DNA of 64,000 bases from Mastigias papua (taxonomy: Eukaryota; Cnidaria; Scyphozoa; Rhizostomeae; Mastigiidae): positions 10,824,229 through 10,888,228 of the forward strand of contig OZ025282.1 of assembly GCA_964019165.1 (NCBI GenBank). Direction: 5' to 3'. The notes below the pieces were generated by a model. That model was given only the letters and a program-made list of their open reading frames with translations. It was not told the DNA's origin and searched no databases. This document shows positions 13,083-26,781 of the stretch, one piece after another. The first letter of the stretch is position 1. The number at the start of each line of letters is the position of its first letter. Both the position numbers and the translations under genes were made by a program.

Positions 13083-14345
13083 CTATAAAACAGCAAAACA
13101 TTTATCATCAACATCATTTTCTAAAATGCTGCTTTAAATATTTCATCCCATTATAAGTAGCAAACCAACAATGACATAAGAAGCATTAAGCCCAACTAAT
13201 TAGATTTTCAGATAAAAACTAAACAAATTCAGTATGTGCCAGTCATGGGGATATTCAAAACTACAATATAGTAAACATTCAACGAGTTGAAAGAGGCCTA
13301 CAAGATGTGTGGAGGAATTCATACACGCTATTCACGTTCCAACAACAACAACAAAAGTCTCCTTTACGGCTCTACCTATATCACTACTGTCTGAGAGCAT
13401 TCTTGGAAATACAGAATTTGTACGAAGCACTTTACAGATACGAGAACGCCCATATGCCTATAAGCAGGCAAGATAATAACATGATTTTGTTGCCTTTTGT
13501 TATGAAAACATGTGCACTGAATGGGAGTTTTTCTACAAAGTTGATCATATCAAACCAAAAACACTGATATGTGAGTAGATGAAAGGAAGAACAACTGTAT
13601 GTTCAAGTGCAAGAACATCTGCATATTAGAGTTAATCAAACACCTTCAAGGAAATAGGCTATCACTGTCGAACGAAAGGCGATCATGGAATTGACGATAA
13701 ACCGGTGAGTAACGCTATATCCTCGAGGATATGCAACATCAATGATAACAAACTTCTTGCGAAATGGAATGTGGCTGCTCGTTGAGAAAAGTCAGGAAAC
13801 ACCCAACTACTGTGCGACATATACTACTATCAACTAACATCTAGGAACAACAATCCCTTTGCTGATGAATTAATAACTAAACAAGTAAATCCTATACAAG
13901 GAAACAATGTTTCATTGAAAATTTCCATTCCTCTTGGAGCCCAAAAATGTAGTAAATACAATCAAGTTGAACAAGAGAAAAGAAACAGCGCGATATTAAA
14001 ACCAGCCGTCAATTATGCCTGTGCAAGTACTGATGGTGATTTTCAATGTGATGGAAAACAATCTATCTCAAACAAGATAATTTCAGTTGATGAATTAGCT
14101 ACAGAGAAAATTTACGTTTTTCTGCTATTTCTGTTTTCTTTTCAAATCAGGCGCCTACCTCATTTCAGTAACAATATCAGTTCAAGAGAGCGTCTACCTC
14201 TAACTGAGTTTTCGTTTTGAAATAACAACTGGAAGCTTCCCTTTTATTAGGCTAGAACTAAACAAACCTAGTGCAAGGTATCTTGATACCTGAAAAAGCT
14301 AACAAAGCAAACATGTTGTAATTCTAGCATACATCAGAAGATCTA
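13083..14345. other. AT-rich stretch, nothing recognised
   Basis: No further exon of the acidic/THAP locus was found upstream on the minus strand. Confidence 0.45.
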
Positions 14346-14402
14346 TTGACCCAGTTTATGAATCAAAATATTGACCCAGTTTATGAATCAAAATATTGAC
14401 CC
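14346..14402. repeat. 25-bp tandem duplication
   Basis: Two perfect head-to-tail copies of a 25-bp unit beginning TTGACCCAGTTTATG, followed by the first 7 bp of a third. Confidence 0.95.
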
Positions 14403-14697
14403 TTGGTTTAAAAGCTGCACCCCTTTTGGGACATATTCTAACATTATCTGCATTCAAACAGACCCTCAAAACTTCGACTCGGTGATACAATGTGGTGAAT
14501 CTTGCAAAGGCAAGTTTGTAGTCCTTAGCATTTGCAGTGTGAAGGTGAATCTCCAGTGGAAAAACACTCAGAGAAATTTTGCTGTGAACGTTTTGTCAAG
14601 AAACAGTTATGACGAAAAATTTTGCAAGTCATTCTCCTCAATGACATTTCTCAATGAGATTTCGTAGCAACACGAATCATTTTCATCACTCTTGAGT

Positions 14698-14792
14698 GTC
14701 TCGTGAACGGTTGTTGACAGCTGACCAAAGGCAGACAAAATCTAATTTGTCCAAAATAGAAACTCGCCAGTGAAATGAAAAGAAAGTGTAAC
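14698..14792. repeat. Dispersed repeat D2, copy 2
   Basis: Diverged direct copy of 10020-10112, starting CGGTTGTTGAC and including a GCCAGTGAAATGAAAAG-type block. Confidence 0.5.
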
Positions 14793-15039
14793 CCAACTAA
14801 CTTACATTTGCTCGAACTTCTTAGCATTTCATCATGTCTTTTCTCAATGAAGAAAGGCTTTAACACCTTATTTTACTGATCAGTTGGCTTATGTCTGTGA
14901 AATATCAGGGATGTCAAGATCTAAGTCACCTTTCAGAAGTGCCATACCTTTCCCTAAACAATCTATTGTCGCTTTATATTTGGTACACCAGAACGCATAC
15001 ATGCATAGGCATTATTTTCAAATTGATTAATAGGCAATG

Positions 15040-15900
15040 AAAGTCCTATGGAATGGAATCACCAGCGGCGAAAAACAATACGATCACCATTCCTCTAGCA
15101 TTAACTGCAACAATCTTGGCACAGACTTTTTCAGTACTACTCATTACCATTTGTTTTGTTCCTTTCAATATTTCTTCCAAGGAGGTCTCTGTATCTGTCT
15201 GGAGCTGGTTGCTCAGCTTGTCCTATTCCACCTCTAGAATTCTGTCTCTAGCACTGACATCTTCTCCTACCCTTCAGTCATCTCTCTCAAATCACACCTC
15301 TATTTACCACATATTTTATCATCATCTGTCATCTTTTCGAACCGAACTCAATGACTTTTGCTTCTTCGCACTAAGAGTCCTACTCTTGCAATTCAACTTT
15401 GCGCCTTCTTATAAAATTCAAGTGTGTCTTTGATGCTACTTTTTCTGCAACAAGGTCATCTATTAATAAAACTTCTCGTAACTTTCCCTTTCATGGGTTT
15501 CTCCAACCAAGAACACTTCAAAGAGATTCTGGCATTTTCTTTCATTGTACTACTTAAAACTTTATTCTGAATGTCAGTTCAAAATGCTTCACAATAGCAT
15601 CTCAATCCAACCTCACGTGAAAGGCACTCATGGTGCTCCAACGTGCTGATTTTCATTCAAAGGCACATTTGATTGCATTCTCCATCAGACTTTTATTATT
15701 CTCGTGCGGTGACGTATAACTTCCTTATTTCGTAACTAATCGGTTTCTTAGCCTATTTCACCCTTGCGTACTTCTTCCACTATGCTTTCTATTTCTTACT
15801 CTTTCAAGTTTCTATCATGCAAACTTTTTCAGTACTTCTGGATATCTCTTTCAGCTGTCTCAACTACTAATTTCATCTCGCAAATGCAAGAACTTGTTGT
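15040..15900 (-). pseudogene. Possible decayed coiled-coil coding region
   Basis: On the minus strand, short open pieces alternate between frames. They have the heptad-like, Glu/Lys/Leu-rich composition of a coiled coil: DKLSNQLQTDTETSLEEIL near 15220 and DDLVAEKVASKTHLNFI near 15430. Many single stops interrupt them. This suggests an old coding relic, but composition alone is weak evidence. Confidence 0.25.
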
Positions 15901-18431
15901 ATCAAGACCATGTCATATCCAAGTTATCTTGCCGTTTGACTGATGATCACTTATCTACAACATGGCTCATTTAAACTATTGAAAAATTTGCCACATTTAT
16001 GACAGATGCTTGACTTTCCAAATAGTTCCATTCTGAGTCACCTGAAGCTTCCTACATCAAAAATTTGGTCTCAATCAAGAGCTTCAATCAACTGGATTTA
16101 TACAATGCCATATCAGTACTTCGCAATGCCTTGAAATCCACGCCTAACTGTAGCATAAGGTCTCTTTGAATGAATACTTACTTTGGAGCAAATATACAAT
16201 ACAATCTTTACCAAAACATAAAAGAACAATTGAAGGCAGTACGAAATGAAAATCCTGAAAGTAGTTAAAATGAATTGCCTTCTCAAGGTGCTATGCCTTG
16301 AACTATTTTTGAAAATGCTTTACCCAGTTCATGCTCCGTCTGGTCAATAGCTCAAAGGAATTGCCTAAAAAATATTTACAATTTCACAGCTAGGTATTTG
16401 AACAGCATTCTTGCTACTCAAAAATATCTCCTTCTATGAAGTTTAGGTCAAACAGTTGATTGTTCTGTCTATCCTCATCTAGATTCCTTACTTCATGTGG
16501 TAGCCGAATATAGGAAATATCTTGAAGAGTGAAGAAGATACACCTGGTACCACAACTCTGTCCAGAATGTCGGTGCCTCCTCTTTTCAAGCTATAAGTGG
16601 AGTTTACCTGTTTGCTGAGCTTCCACACAATCCTTCACCAAGAATAATCACTGGTCACCAAGTATAATCACTGGTGATGATCTTAGGGCCGAGTTACACG
16701 TAGCGATTTTCAACTGGATATTGGATGAAATGATAATAATAGGATTATCACTATGTTTATTTCTTCGTGTACCAAGCTAAACAAATATTGCAAAATGAAT
16801 CGTAGAAAATCTAAGTGCGGGCGGAATATAATCAAATTGGTGTGATTTTAGTCAGAATATCGGGTGGAAGCTAAAAGGTACTGACAGTGGCTTTACATAA
16901 AGTAGAATGTTGTGATCATTATAATGGTGACAAGTGAAAAGGTAGACCCCACCATGTTGCAGAGGTATGTCTACATAAGTTGTGACCAAAGTGTACAACT
17001 TGATAAATATTTCTTTTAATGTGTTCCCCGTCTAACAACTACACTGTCAAAATATTTGTCAGCAATATCCAGGCTTCTTAAGGGATAGTCCCTGAATTAT
17101 ATCATTATAAACAACATGCACCTGACGAGCAAGCACTGAAAGTATGTATGTTTTGTTGCTGTACTTGTTAGAAATGACACAACGTGTAGACAACACTCTA
17201 TTTTATCTAGAATCTCTTTAGTAGATATGCAATGTAATCTGCATAATCTCTCTCTAGACTTACACACAGAGTTTTTGAAAGTGAAGATTTCTTGTAGAAA
17301 TGCACGTCAAGCTCGTAGCCAAGGAGGTCTTGGGGCACGCCCCTGCCCCTCCTGTAGTTTTGAAACCGGTTTCAACGCCCCCCCCCCCCCAACAAAAATT
17401 ACAGTACTTTAGTGCACTCCAGTATTGTTGCTTCGTTTTAGCAGACAAAAACCATATGCAATGTGGAAAAAACAGTTGGATTTCGTACAAACCTGCAAAA
17501 ATTGCATTTCGTGATCAGACAAAGTACTATGGCCTTTCAAGCCCCTTACAGCATCATTACAAGGAAGTAGAACTCGTAAAACTTTCGATGCGTTGCTTAG
17601 GCAAATGAGACAAATCTTGTTCAACACTCTGAAATGTGGGGAATTTACATATAAGAACGTAAACACTGGGTGCCTACTGAGAAAATGAACCAAGTGGAAT
17701 AAGTACCTGCTGCAAAAATTCACAATATAAATATGTTCTGTGATCTGGCACTAGGTAGTCGTCATAAAACTATGTTACTTGCAGACTCACAAATATTGAA
17801 ATCAGGAGAACATATTACATATCATGTTGTAGGCATGCACACAGGAATTCTCGTGAACTACTGCTTTCTGTATATAAAATTTTAAAATTTCCACAATATG
17901 ACATTTCTTTTTCAAAGTTTCTACTTTTGTTCAACCAAAATATATTTTATACATTGTATGAAGCTAGCCAATTATATATTTCCTAATTATGCAAGGTGCA
18001 CGATGTTATGGCAAGGGATCATACATTCATGAGTTCGGAAAAGAGAGGGAGATGGGGCCCCATCCCCACCCCCATGGGGGTACAATGAACTTACCACAAT
18101 TTAGACATCCGTTTTATCATTTTGATTTATCGACAATGTCTCAAATATTAGTAATTAATACACTGAATTCAGAGGTCCACTTGTAGGTTGGATATAACTG
18201 GTCGTTGCTGATGTATACATTTAATACTAGAAGTGGTGAAAATGTCAGGTACAACAGCCGCTGAAACAATCAAGGCCCAGCGGAATTGTATCTTCTACCT
18301 CTAGTGTCCTGGCATCAAATACCATAGATGAATCATGGCGGTGCTCTATAATTCCATCTTTTCCCTAATTCCATCTCTTGCAACATTGCCTTTTTTAAAT
18401 CTCAATCTCTCCATCATCTAATCTAACATCT
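15901..18431. other. AT-rich stretch with C and G homopolymers, no gene seen
   Basis: It includes a run of 14 C at about 17381-17394 and a GGGG/CCCC-rich patch at 18053-18078. No supported genes. Confidence 0.45.
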
Positions 18432-19830
18432 TCAATCTTTGTCTTCATCTTGCCCTTTCCTAGACATTGCAGCCTCCAAGATATTCCTCTCTATCCCTAG
18501 TCCTCTAAACTCATGCCCAATAAACTTCCACTGTCTCCTTCTCATAGTGGTCAAAAACTGTCTTTCTGCTCCCACCATTTCCAAAACTACTTCATTCTTT
18601 AGTATGTCTTTATATGATATCCGAATGATCTTTCTCCAGAACCACATTTCTGTCGCCTCAAGCTTTGTTCCATATATTCTGTTTATTGTCCATGACTCGC
18701 TTCCATACAATAGCACTGACCAGTCGTAGCACTTCAACAAATGCTTTCTAACGTGCAATTCTAAGTTCCTTGCACATAATAAATTTCTGATATCAACAAA
18801 CATTTGCTTTGCCTGACCAACCCTACATTTAATGCCCATATCAAATTTCCCATCCAATGTTATCCAACACCCCTAATTATTTTAAATGATCCACCTGCTT
18901 TATCTGCACGCTATTCACTGTCATACTGCATACCGGAGCCTGTGCATTTCTACTGGCAAGCATCACATATGTTTTCCAAACTTTTTCTTTGAACCAAGTC
19001 TCCCGCTTTCCTTTGTTACAACATTCAACACCATCTGTAGCTTTATTCACTATCTTCAATCAATGCTGTGTCATCCACGTATCGAAAGTTAGTATAGTTC
19101 ACTTCTTCCAGATCGACTCCATTTACATTCTTATTTTCCTACTGGCTTCTTCACTGTATAGATTAAACAAATCTGGTGACAGAATGCAGAATAATCGCCC
19201 TACCTCGTCATTATTACTTTTTGAAATTTTTTCCAACCTCCCGCACTTATTCCAACTCCCCTATTTATTAATTCTGAAGATTTTTCATTGAGATTTTTTT
19301 CCCACAGGCCTTTTTCAATTGCCCAGAGACTGACCACAATTATTTTGAATAATCGCTTACACTACAACTATAATTTCCTTTACCCTGCCTTTTATTGATA
19401 ATTCACGATTATTCAGTCTTCCTAAGTTGTTCTTCGCAATACCCATGTGTTCTATTTTCCAACTCCCCATTTGTTTCAATCCCCCAATTATTACTTTTCA
19501 CAGCATTTTCCAACCATTAAATTATTCCCAATCCCCCCCTCCATTTTATTCGGTACTCTAGAACAGCTCTCCCATAATCCTGACTGTAGCTTTCTGGTGG
19601 TAATACAGATTTCTTATCAGTCTAAGATCTTCCCCATCAATATCCACCCTTGCTATCAATTCCAGTAGCCTGTCATGCTTCACACGATCGAACGCCTTAG
19701 CATAGTCTATGAAACATATACACAAGTCCTTCTGTATTTCAACACGTCTGTCTATCATCGCTCTAAAACAGAGTAGCATTTCTCTTTCCCTACTCAGGCT
19801 TGCATCCAAACTGTTCATCCGATAAGTTTT
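18432..19830 (-). pseudogene. 5'-truncated LINE fragment (RT to C-terminus)
   Basis: Minus-strand blocks in RT order are FIDYAKAFDRVKHDRL near 19700, a FRYVDDTALIED catalytic box near 19090, KTYVMLASRNAQAP near 18950, and a C-terminal segment at 18432-18857 with LLKCYDWSVLLYGSESWTIN and KIIRISYKD. It belongs to the same broad LINE type as 35520-36370 and 57268-58000. The frame changes at least twice and there is no endonuclease, so it is a dead 5'-truncated copy. Confidence 0.75.
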
Positions 19831-22800
19831 TGCTAATGGTACTCTTTCACCTGTTTAGCATTGCACGTAAGGTTATCTTCGTTACATGGCTCATAATGCT
19901 TATGGTTCTATGTGCTTTGCAATATATTCAGAATTGTGTAGCACAGGTAAATATTCCCCTGAAACAGTTCATACAGAGAATGTGACAAAAAGAAGGTACT
20001 ATCGAGATTATCTACCAAAGCACAGGTCTCGGCTGAGACTGTACTTCTTACCAATCGCAGAATAACACCTGATTTCCAAGTCAATGGATATGCATTTTTG
20101 CTTTTTCCTACAGCAAACACTATATACCCTGTAGTTGCTTATTTACTCGACGCAAAATTTTGCTAGCTTTGCAAATATGTCCAGTTCTAGGTGAACGAAC
20201 GACGGAGCTCACTTGACCGACGTCAAATGGGATGTCGGGAAGATTCTGATTTGCAACCCAACTCAGTTTTCAATGAGTGAGCAGAACTTTGAAGTTTCTT
20301 CAATGGTATACAGGTCTCCTCTGTGCACTTGCCTATCTCTGGGAAGAGTGTAGCATTCAATTGATTTGATCGACTCACCTTGATCAAGGTGTATACCACT
20401 CTCGCAGTAGTTTTCAAAATTACGTTATTAGTACGCTATAAGATATAAAAGGAAAAAAGACGATATTAAGAAAGTGTTCCCTTGAGGAATTTTAAAGTAC
20501 TGTTGATGAATTGTACACAGTTCTTTTGCGCTGGAAGTCATTTTCCTCGGATACCTTGACCTAATTGAAATACAATTTAGGAAGGACAAACTTTGAATGT
20601 CGCTGTAGAAAAATTTAATGAAGGTATCGCTTAGGGCCACGAGGCTTTCATAACTTTTTTCCTTAGAAAAATACTACTGGAACCTGGGAGAGTTTGAAGC
20701 AAGTGTGTATTCATAATCGTTCAGGCGTTTGAATTGTTGTTAAGAATGCCTGTAATTGGCTGTTACTTTGCAAGAATGTTAAAGTTTGTTTAAAACTACA
20801 ATGCAGGGATGCTCCTATATTGGTGCAGTGCAATACAGACAGAGGGGCATGACACAATGCAATACCTGAATGCATATAAACCACAGAATTAAATAAGAGA
20901 TCATGGAAATGCATGAATGTTGAAATCTCAAATGTTTTTGAACTGATCAACTTTCTTCAGTCTCAAAAATCCAGCAGTGACCTTCTTAACTTTATGAGCA
21001 ATCAAGCACAACTTTATTAATACAACAAAAATGTGCAGAGTATAGTCTCAGAACTATATTAGACCTCTCCATAAGGATTTCAGCAGGTGTGTGACAGATT
21101 GTGTGCCTAATAGCAAAATTGTGAATGCAGGAGTGCAATTTATTTTCACTGTCTATTGTCAGTGTGTGTGATGTGGTTAAGGTTCAATCAAGTGCATGAT
21201 GACAAAAGAACCTGGCCTCATAGAGATGCATGCTGAAAAGCATATTCATCATCATATGCCTTAACCACAGAGGCTTGTATATGTGTCACGTATAACTCTG
21301 GGCACTAAAGAAAATTGGCCCAGATGTATGACACATTATTTGAATGCATATGGAGTAAAAAGTCAATAAAACATAACCTCTTGAGAAAGACAAATCAATG
21401 AAGGTGATGACTCAACATGTATATGAATGAAACAAACAGGGGTCTTGCATTTTTTAAAAGTACCTCCATTTTGCTTAATGCTTATAGTTCTAATTGAAGA
21501 GTGAACATGAAATTAGAAAACAATTCAACAAATGACTCTTTCATGCATTATCATGCATTTCATGCATAAATCCAATAAGCTGCGAAACACATTAAACTCT
21601 ATTTGTTACTCCTTCATTTTCATCAAACACTAGTCCAGACTTATGCTTCTAAGTAAGTTTTTTTCTACTGTCTAAATATAAACCACAATGCCCCCTTTTT
21701 TGGATGTATAGTATTGACATTATCATTTCTTAATGCTAATATGACACTGATGTTCTTAGTGTTGATAATGACATTGTTCTCACTTATGACTAAATGTCAC
21801 TCTTTCACAGGCAAAACAGTAAACTGTCTATTCATATTAAAATAGATTCCATATTACATGGGTAAACATTGATTAGTTTAGAACCAGTTTGCATGCATGT
21901 TGCCTGGTCTCCGCATTCTGCAGGAGATTCCAGCAATTCTGTGCTAATGTGAAATTGCCACTTACAAGTAGCTACTATTAGAGGCTGGTCAACCTATGAA
22001 ATAGAAATTGAATATGCCCTAAAGTGTTAATCTTGATGCTTTTGATGGAGTTAAGCTAGATTTAAGTTCTTTACAGTATTTCCATAAATTTATTGATCAT
22101 TTTCATTTACATAAAAAGAAATAAGTCCAAAGTAAATTTGGAGCAGTATCATGGATGTGGATTTGCAGGTCAAAAGCCCCTGATGTTGTCATGAAAAAAT
22201 CTTTATAGGTATTTTGATAAGTTTTTAAAACTCGCTACAGCAGCAGAAATAGGACAAAAAAGCTTCATAAGATTGTCATTTTTGCTTAAAAATTATTAAA
22301 ATTTTGCTCAAGTCCATAAATAAAGTAAATCCATGATAACTCCTGAATGAAGAATTTGTGTGCTAAGTCAGTAGTTTTATCCTGAAAACTAGTTTTCTTC
22401 CATTTGGCTGTTTTAACATTTTTTCATTAAGAACCCTTTTCAAGATAGCAAGATGCTTAACACTTACTAATGAACATTACTATACTGTGGGCCAGAATGC
22501 ATTCTTTGTAGTGCATAGGGAATATCTTCCCTCCACCATCGACTGCTTCCATTCACATATGCACCACTACTTGGTAGTTGAATTGCAGAGTATGGCCTTT
22601 CTGGACAAGATCTCAATTATGTACAAGCATGACTTCCATTTTAAAGAACATGGCAAGAGCACACATGAGATGGTCACTTTTGTTGATCATCTGCACAAGA
22701 AGAGAGATTTGTGCACACTCAATGCCACCATACATGCACACATGCACATTCAGTTTGTTTGCTTAGAATCATACATCTATGATGTTGTCAATATTTGAGC

Positions 22801-23641
22801 CATTTTTCACTTATCCCTTCCCCTAATCAAGGGACATTGTCTCAACAAGTTTCCCCCAATTTCAAGTGATGAACAACATTGAATTTTGGTAACCCCTCCC
22901 CCCTCCAATTTTACCCAAATAATGTATGAAAAGCAGAGAGAAGACTACCATCAAGACAGCAGCTACTGTTGACACTTTCTCCTAGATAGAATTTGAAAGT
23001 TTCTAAAGAAAAATTTGTAATTTCAATCCAATTTTAAACACCTTTGCCGATCACTCATCTTAGAACAACAGGATTAATAAACATTAAGGCAACCTCCAGA
23101 TGATATATTCTTAGAGACTACCATGACTTTGCATAAATTTCAAGAATCCTCGTGACAACATCAACAAGAGGAAACTGCCCCTCCCCCTCAAAGCATATAT
23201 CGAAAACATCAAGTAATGGCACTATCCCCTCGCCCCTACTGGATGATGTCATATCTGTATAACCCTTGATACAGTAAATGCAAACATGTACACCTGGCTA
23301 CTACCCTTCTACACATGCGAGATCTCATCGCAAACTACCATATTCCTGGGAGTGGCTTGATGTCAGATGTGGAAATGTGCAGTTAGTCACACACAGCTAG
23401 AGACAGTACACCTCCCAAGGATAATTGTGCAGCATCAGATTGATGCTATGAAGGTGTGTAAATACTTAACATTTATACCCAACATACTTTTTGCACAGAA
23501 CTATTTTCCGTAAATGAGTAAGTCTGGTTTAAGCCAGATTACTGTGATGCAACGATAAAACTAGTGTCTGTGTATCACTTGTATGTCTGGATCAAGGTAG
23601 TTCCTGATCGCTTACAATAATCAGTTAAGAACATCAAATGC
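19831..23641. other. Long unrecognised AT-rich stretch
   Basis: Several short open frames exist (for example 22487-22798 plus), but none shows a known motif or convincing splice borders. No bounded repeats were seen. Confidence 0.4.
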
Positions 23642-23914
23642 CAGGGACCGCGGAGCAGTCTGAAAATGGGGGGGGGGGCTAAAATTTAGCGAAGTGGCTA
23701 TATTACTCTATTATTGACATCACGATTAAACAAAAAAGGAAATCCCTGTAGCACAATACTAGTGCTCAATTCAGATGCCGCCTTTGAGTACCGGAAAAAC
23801 TACAGTAATCAATCACTAATGAATTCTTCTGAGCTCTTTAAAACATTATTGTTCATGTTCGAAAAAAGTGGGGGCTATAGCCCCCCCAGCCCCCCCCCTG
23901 TTCCGCGGTGCCTG
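23642..23914. mobile_element. MITE with G-rich termini
   Basis: A 273-bp element whose ends are inverted: CAGGGACCGCGGAGCAG at the left and CAGGCACCGCGGAACAG reading in from the right, each followed by a long G run and GGCT. AATGC flanks both sides (left copy shifted by one base), consistent with a 5-bp target duplication. Internal sequence is AT-rich and non-coding. The superfamily is uncertain. Confidence 0.7.
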
Positions 23915-24001
23915 AATGCCGTCTGCAAGCAAACCAAACTAGTACAAAGGAAATATACGCAATTACGGACTGCCTATATACAGTTAGGAAAAGCAATTAC
24001 A

Positions 24002-25456
24002 GCGGATGTTAACAAGACGTGACACCGAATTTCCTCATAATTTATACATCACATAAAAGCACTCATCATGAACATTAATATGCAATAAAATTTGCGAGAT
24101 TGCGTATGAGAGAGAAATTATAAAGGAAAACAGTCAACGCTTTGCGTACAAACCCCTTACAACTTGACAGTGCCTAAAACCGGAAGTGTGATTTTCATTT
24201 GATTTGATTTGATATATTTAAGAAGGGTAACCCTTCAGCAAATGCTGTTTTTCAAGGGGCCCTTCATTTAAAAAATACTACAATAAATACAATAAGTAAA
24301 TTACAAAATATTCTAAAACCCTAATTACAATGCAAGTAATATAATTTAAAAGTAGTAAATATGCAAAAAAGAAAATAGTAAAATGGAGTAAAAAAAGAAA
24401 AAGGTAAAAAATAAAATTAATAAGAATGGAGCAGCTTTTTCAAGATGACCAAAGATGATGCTAGTTTTGCCTCAGCTGGTAGGCTGTTCCATAATTTTAC
24501 CCCGCAATACGAAAAACCCCTTTGTCCAATTAAAGATGTCTTTTTAGGTATTCTAAGATCAGTTGAGGTATTACCTAGGGTACGGGCCTCCCCGGCGGAG
24601 TTTCTTGTGAACAGACAGCCTAAGTATTGTGGAGCCAAATCATTAAGAGACCTATAAACTATTGTGTTAGATTCTTCAGCAATCAGTTTATCAATGGTCT
24701 TCCACCCAAGTCTCTCTATAAGTGGTCTGCTCGGGGCATCAAATTTGCTGCTAGTCACACTTCTTGCAGCTCGGTTTTGGAATTTTTGAAGGCGAGTTTT
24801 CTCCATGAGACCACAGGCTCCCCACAGAGAGCAGCAGTATGGGAAGTAGGGCTCCACAATACTCGAGTAGAGGGTTTTTAAAGAGGCTTTTGGGAGATAA
24901 TATTTCGCATGTTTTAGCATTACCATTCCTCTCGACACCTTGGAAGTAACAGATTTTATGTGTTCTTTCCAACTTAAACTGTCATCCACATTAACGCCAA
25001 GGTATTTGATTTCATCGACAAGATCAAGTTCTCTATCACGGATCATTAGAGTTAGCTTTACGTCATTATTCTCAAGAATTCTTCTTTTAGGTTTTGTACA
25101 AATGAGCATAGACTTCGTCTTTGCTACATTCAACGATAGTTTATTGCCCTTTAACCATTTATCTAATAGCTTTAGATCCTCGTTAATTGCTGTTTCTAGC
25201 TTTGAAATATCATTGCCCATGTGACATAGGCTAGTGTCATCAGCATACATGGATACTTTACCTTGGGTAATTTTGGGAAGATCGTTTATGTAGATCAAGA
25301 ACAGAGCAAAGATACTTAAATTCGTATCACGTACGGAGTAGAAATGACGATTCTTTCATATATTTCGTCGGTAGAGACACCATAGTATGTGAAACATACA
25401 CAATCTAGGCGAGTTGGCTACAAGCAAATTCCATGTCACGGTTTGTTAACATCCGC
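24002..25456. mobile_element. MITE family M2, copy 1, split by a LINE
   Basis: Left part 24002-24192 and right part 25326-25456 together match the uninterrupted copy at 25834-26212. The terminal inverted repeats are GCGGATGTTAACAAGACGTG at the left and GCGGATGTTAACAAACCGTG reading in from the right. The LINE at 24193-25325 interrupts it exactly where the two copies stop and restart aligning. There is no coding capacity, and the superfamily is not assigned. Confidence 0.8.
24193..25325 (-). mobile_element. 5'-truncated jockey/CR1-like LINE, 3' half with open RT frame
   Basis: A single open frame (25298 to 24417) covers the second half of reverse transcriptase and the C-terminus: LIYINDLP, the catalytic MYADDTSLC, KYLGVNVDDSLSWKEHI, then RLQKFQNRAARSVT and KLWNSLPAEAK. 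This is the usual order in jockey/CR1-type elements. Upstream sequence stops within the RT B block (FALFLIYIND), so the copy was 5'-truncated on insertion. The minus-strand 3' end carries an (AAATC)n tail at about 24196-24220. It lies inside MITE M2 copy 1. It cannot be autonomous without the endonuclease, but the intact frame indicates a fairly young insertion. Confidence 0.85.
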
Positions 25457-25833
25457 CAGCAAGTACTTGCTGGATTGTGTACAACTGAAGTTTGCAACGG
25501 AGCTACCTTTGGCTTGGGAGGTGTACTCTCCCTAGCCGCATGTCGCGCGCTTGGTCTCAGGTGTGCATTTCAACTGTGACACAAATAAGAAAAACGGCAA
25601 ATTCTGTATCGAACAGTTCCAATTACGAAAAAGGGCCAATTCCAGTTTTGCTTGGTAGAAGCCCTATTGACGGTACTTTGATAGAGCCTGTGTCAAGCAA
25701 ACTATAGTAAGGTAATTCCAAAACAAAAGGACTGTCTATGTAGCATCGATCGGTGATCGCCAACCATTTTCACTTCTGCGCCCGAATTTAAGCATCTTTG
25801 CTCTGACCACGCACCCTCTACAACAGATCCTAG

Positions 25834-26212
25834 GCGGATGTTAACAATCCGTTGCACCGAATTTTCGCACATACTATGTATCATTTGAAAGTGCTCACTG
25901 CGTACGTTAAGAATATGCAATAAAATTTGCGGCATTGCGTATGTGAGAGAAATTATAAAGGAAGACATTGAACACTTTGCGTACAAACCCCTTACGACCC
26001 GACAGTGTCTAAAACCGGAAGTGTGATCATGTACGCAGTGGAAATGATGATTTTTTCATAAATTTCGTCAGTAGGGACACCAAAGTTTTTGAAACGAACA
26101 CAGTCTAGGACTGACCCTAACCCTGCGCTCCACGACCCTGTCCCACGAGAAAATAGACAGCGTCGAGTTGGTTAAAAGCAATTTCAACTGCAACGGATTG
26201 TTAACATCCGCC
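25834..26212. mobile_element. MITE family M2, copy 2, intact
   Basis: A 379-bp unit with terminal inverted repeats GGCGGATGTTAACAATCCGT at both ends. It aligns to copy 1 through blocks such as GCAATAAAATTTGCG, GAAATTATAAAGGAA and GCGTACAAACCCCTTACGA, and contains an extra ~55-bp segment absent from copy 1. It has the same orientation as copy 1, 0.4 kb away. Confidence 0.8.
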
Positions 26213-26781
26213 AGTGTGCACAACCTATGAAACAGATCACACACTAACGCAAAGTGTTGGTGTGACGGTCTACATTCTAAACGAAACCTGAGATCAAACT
26301 CCACATACCCTCAACTTCCCCATCCATATTCCAGACGGAGTCCTAGTTTTTTCTTTCACATAACAAATATGAGCTTTGAGCCAACGTTCGCAGGTTCTTG
26401 GGAAAATGAAAGCAATCTGGACAGGTACTCCATCTTGAAACCAAAGGAATATTGAATATCTATTTGACATGCGCGAAAAATAAGCATTCTTGCTGCCATT
26501 CATGTATAGAGGTCATTCAAGTAGATGGTACTCTCCAAAATGGCTAAAATTTAACCCCCCTCCCCCCTCGTGCGCACACGTATGCTTGATACGCACCCCC
26601 TTTTGCGTACGTATTCTTGGTTGTTTGACCCTCTCCCCTCATCTCTAAAAGAAAGTTTCTAGACAAACAAAACCACGGAGAAAGACTTTTTAAGCATTCA
26701 CGAGACATGAAAATGATCACTACAAATATAGTTCATGACAAATCTATAATATTTTTCAAACAATACAGCATTATACTAGAA

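Noticed and set aside
16686..16760. PIF/Harbinger-like start GGGCCGAGTTACACGTAG
   Set aside because: No matching inverted end was found within about 1 kb.
22487..22798. 103-residue plus-strand ORF
   Set aside because: No motif, no good splice borders, and a His-rich composition from CATG/CACA words; likely chance.
26107..26125. Telomere-like CCCTAACCCT
   Set aside because: Less than two units; not a telomeric repeat array.
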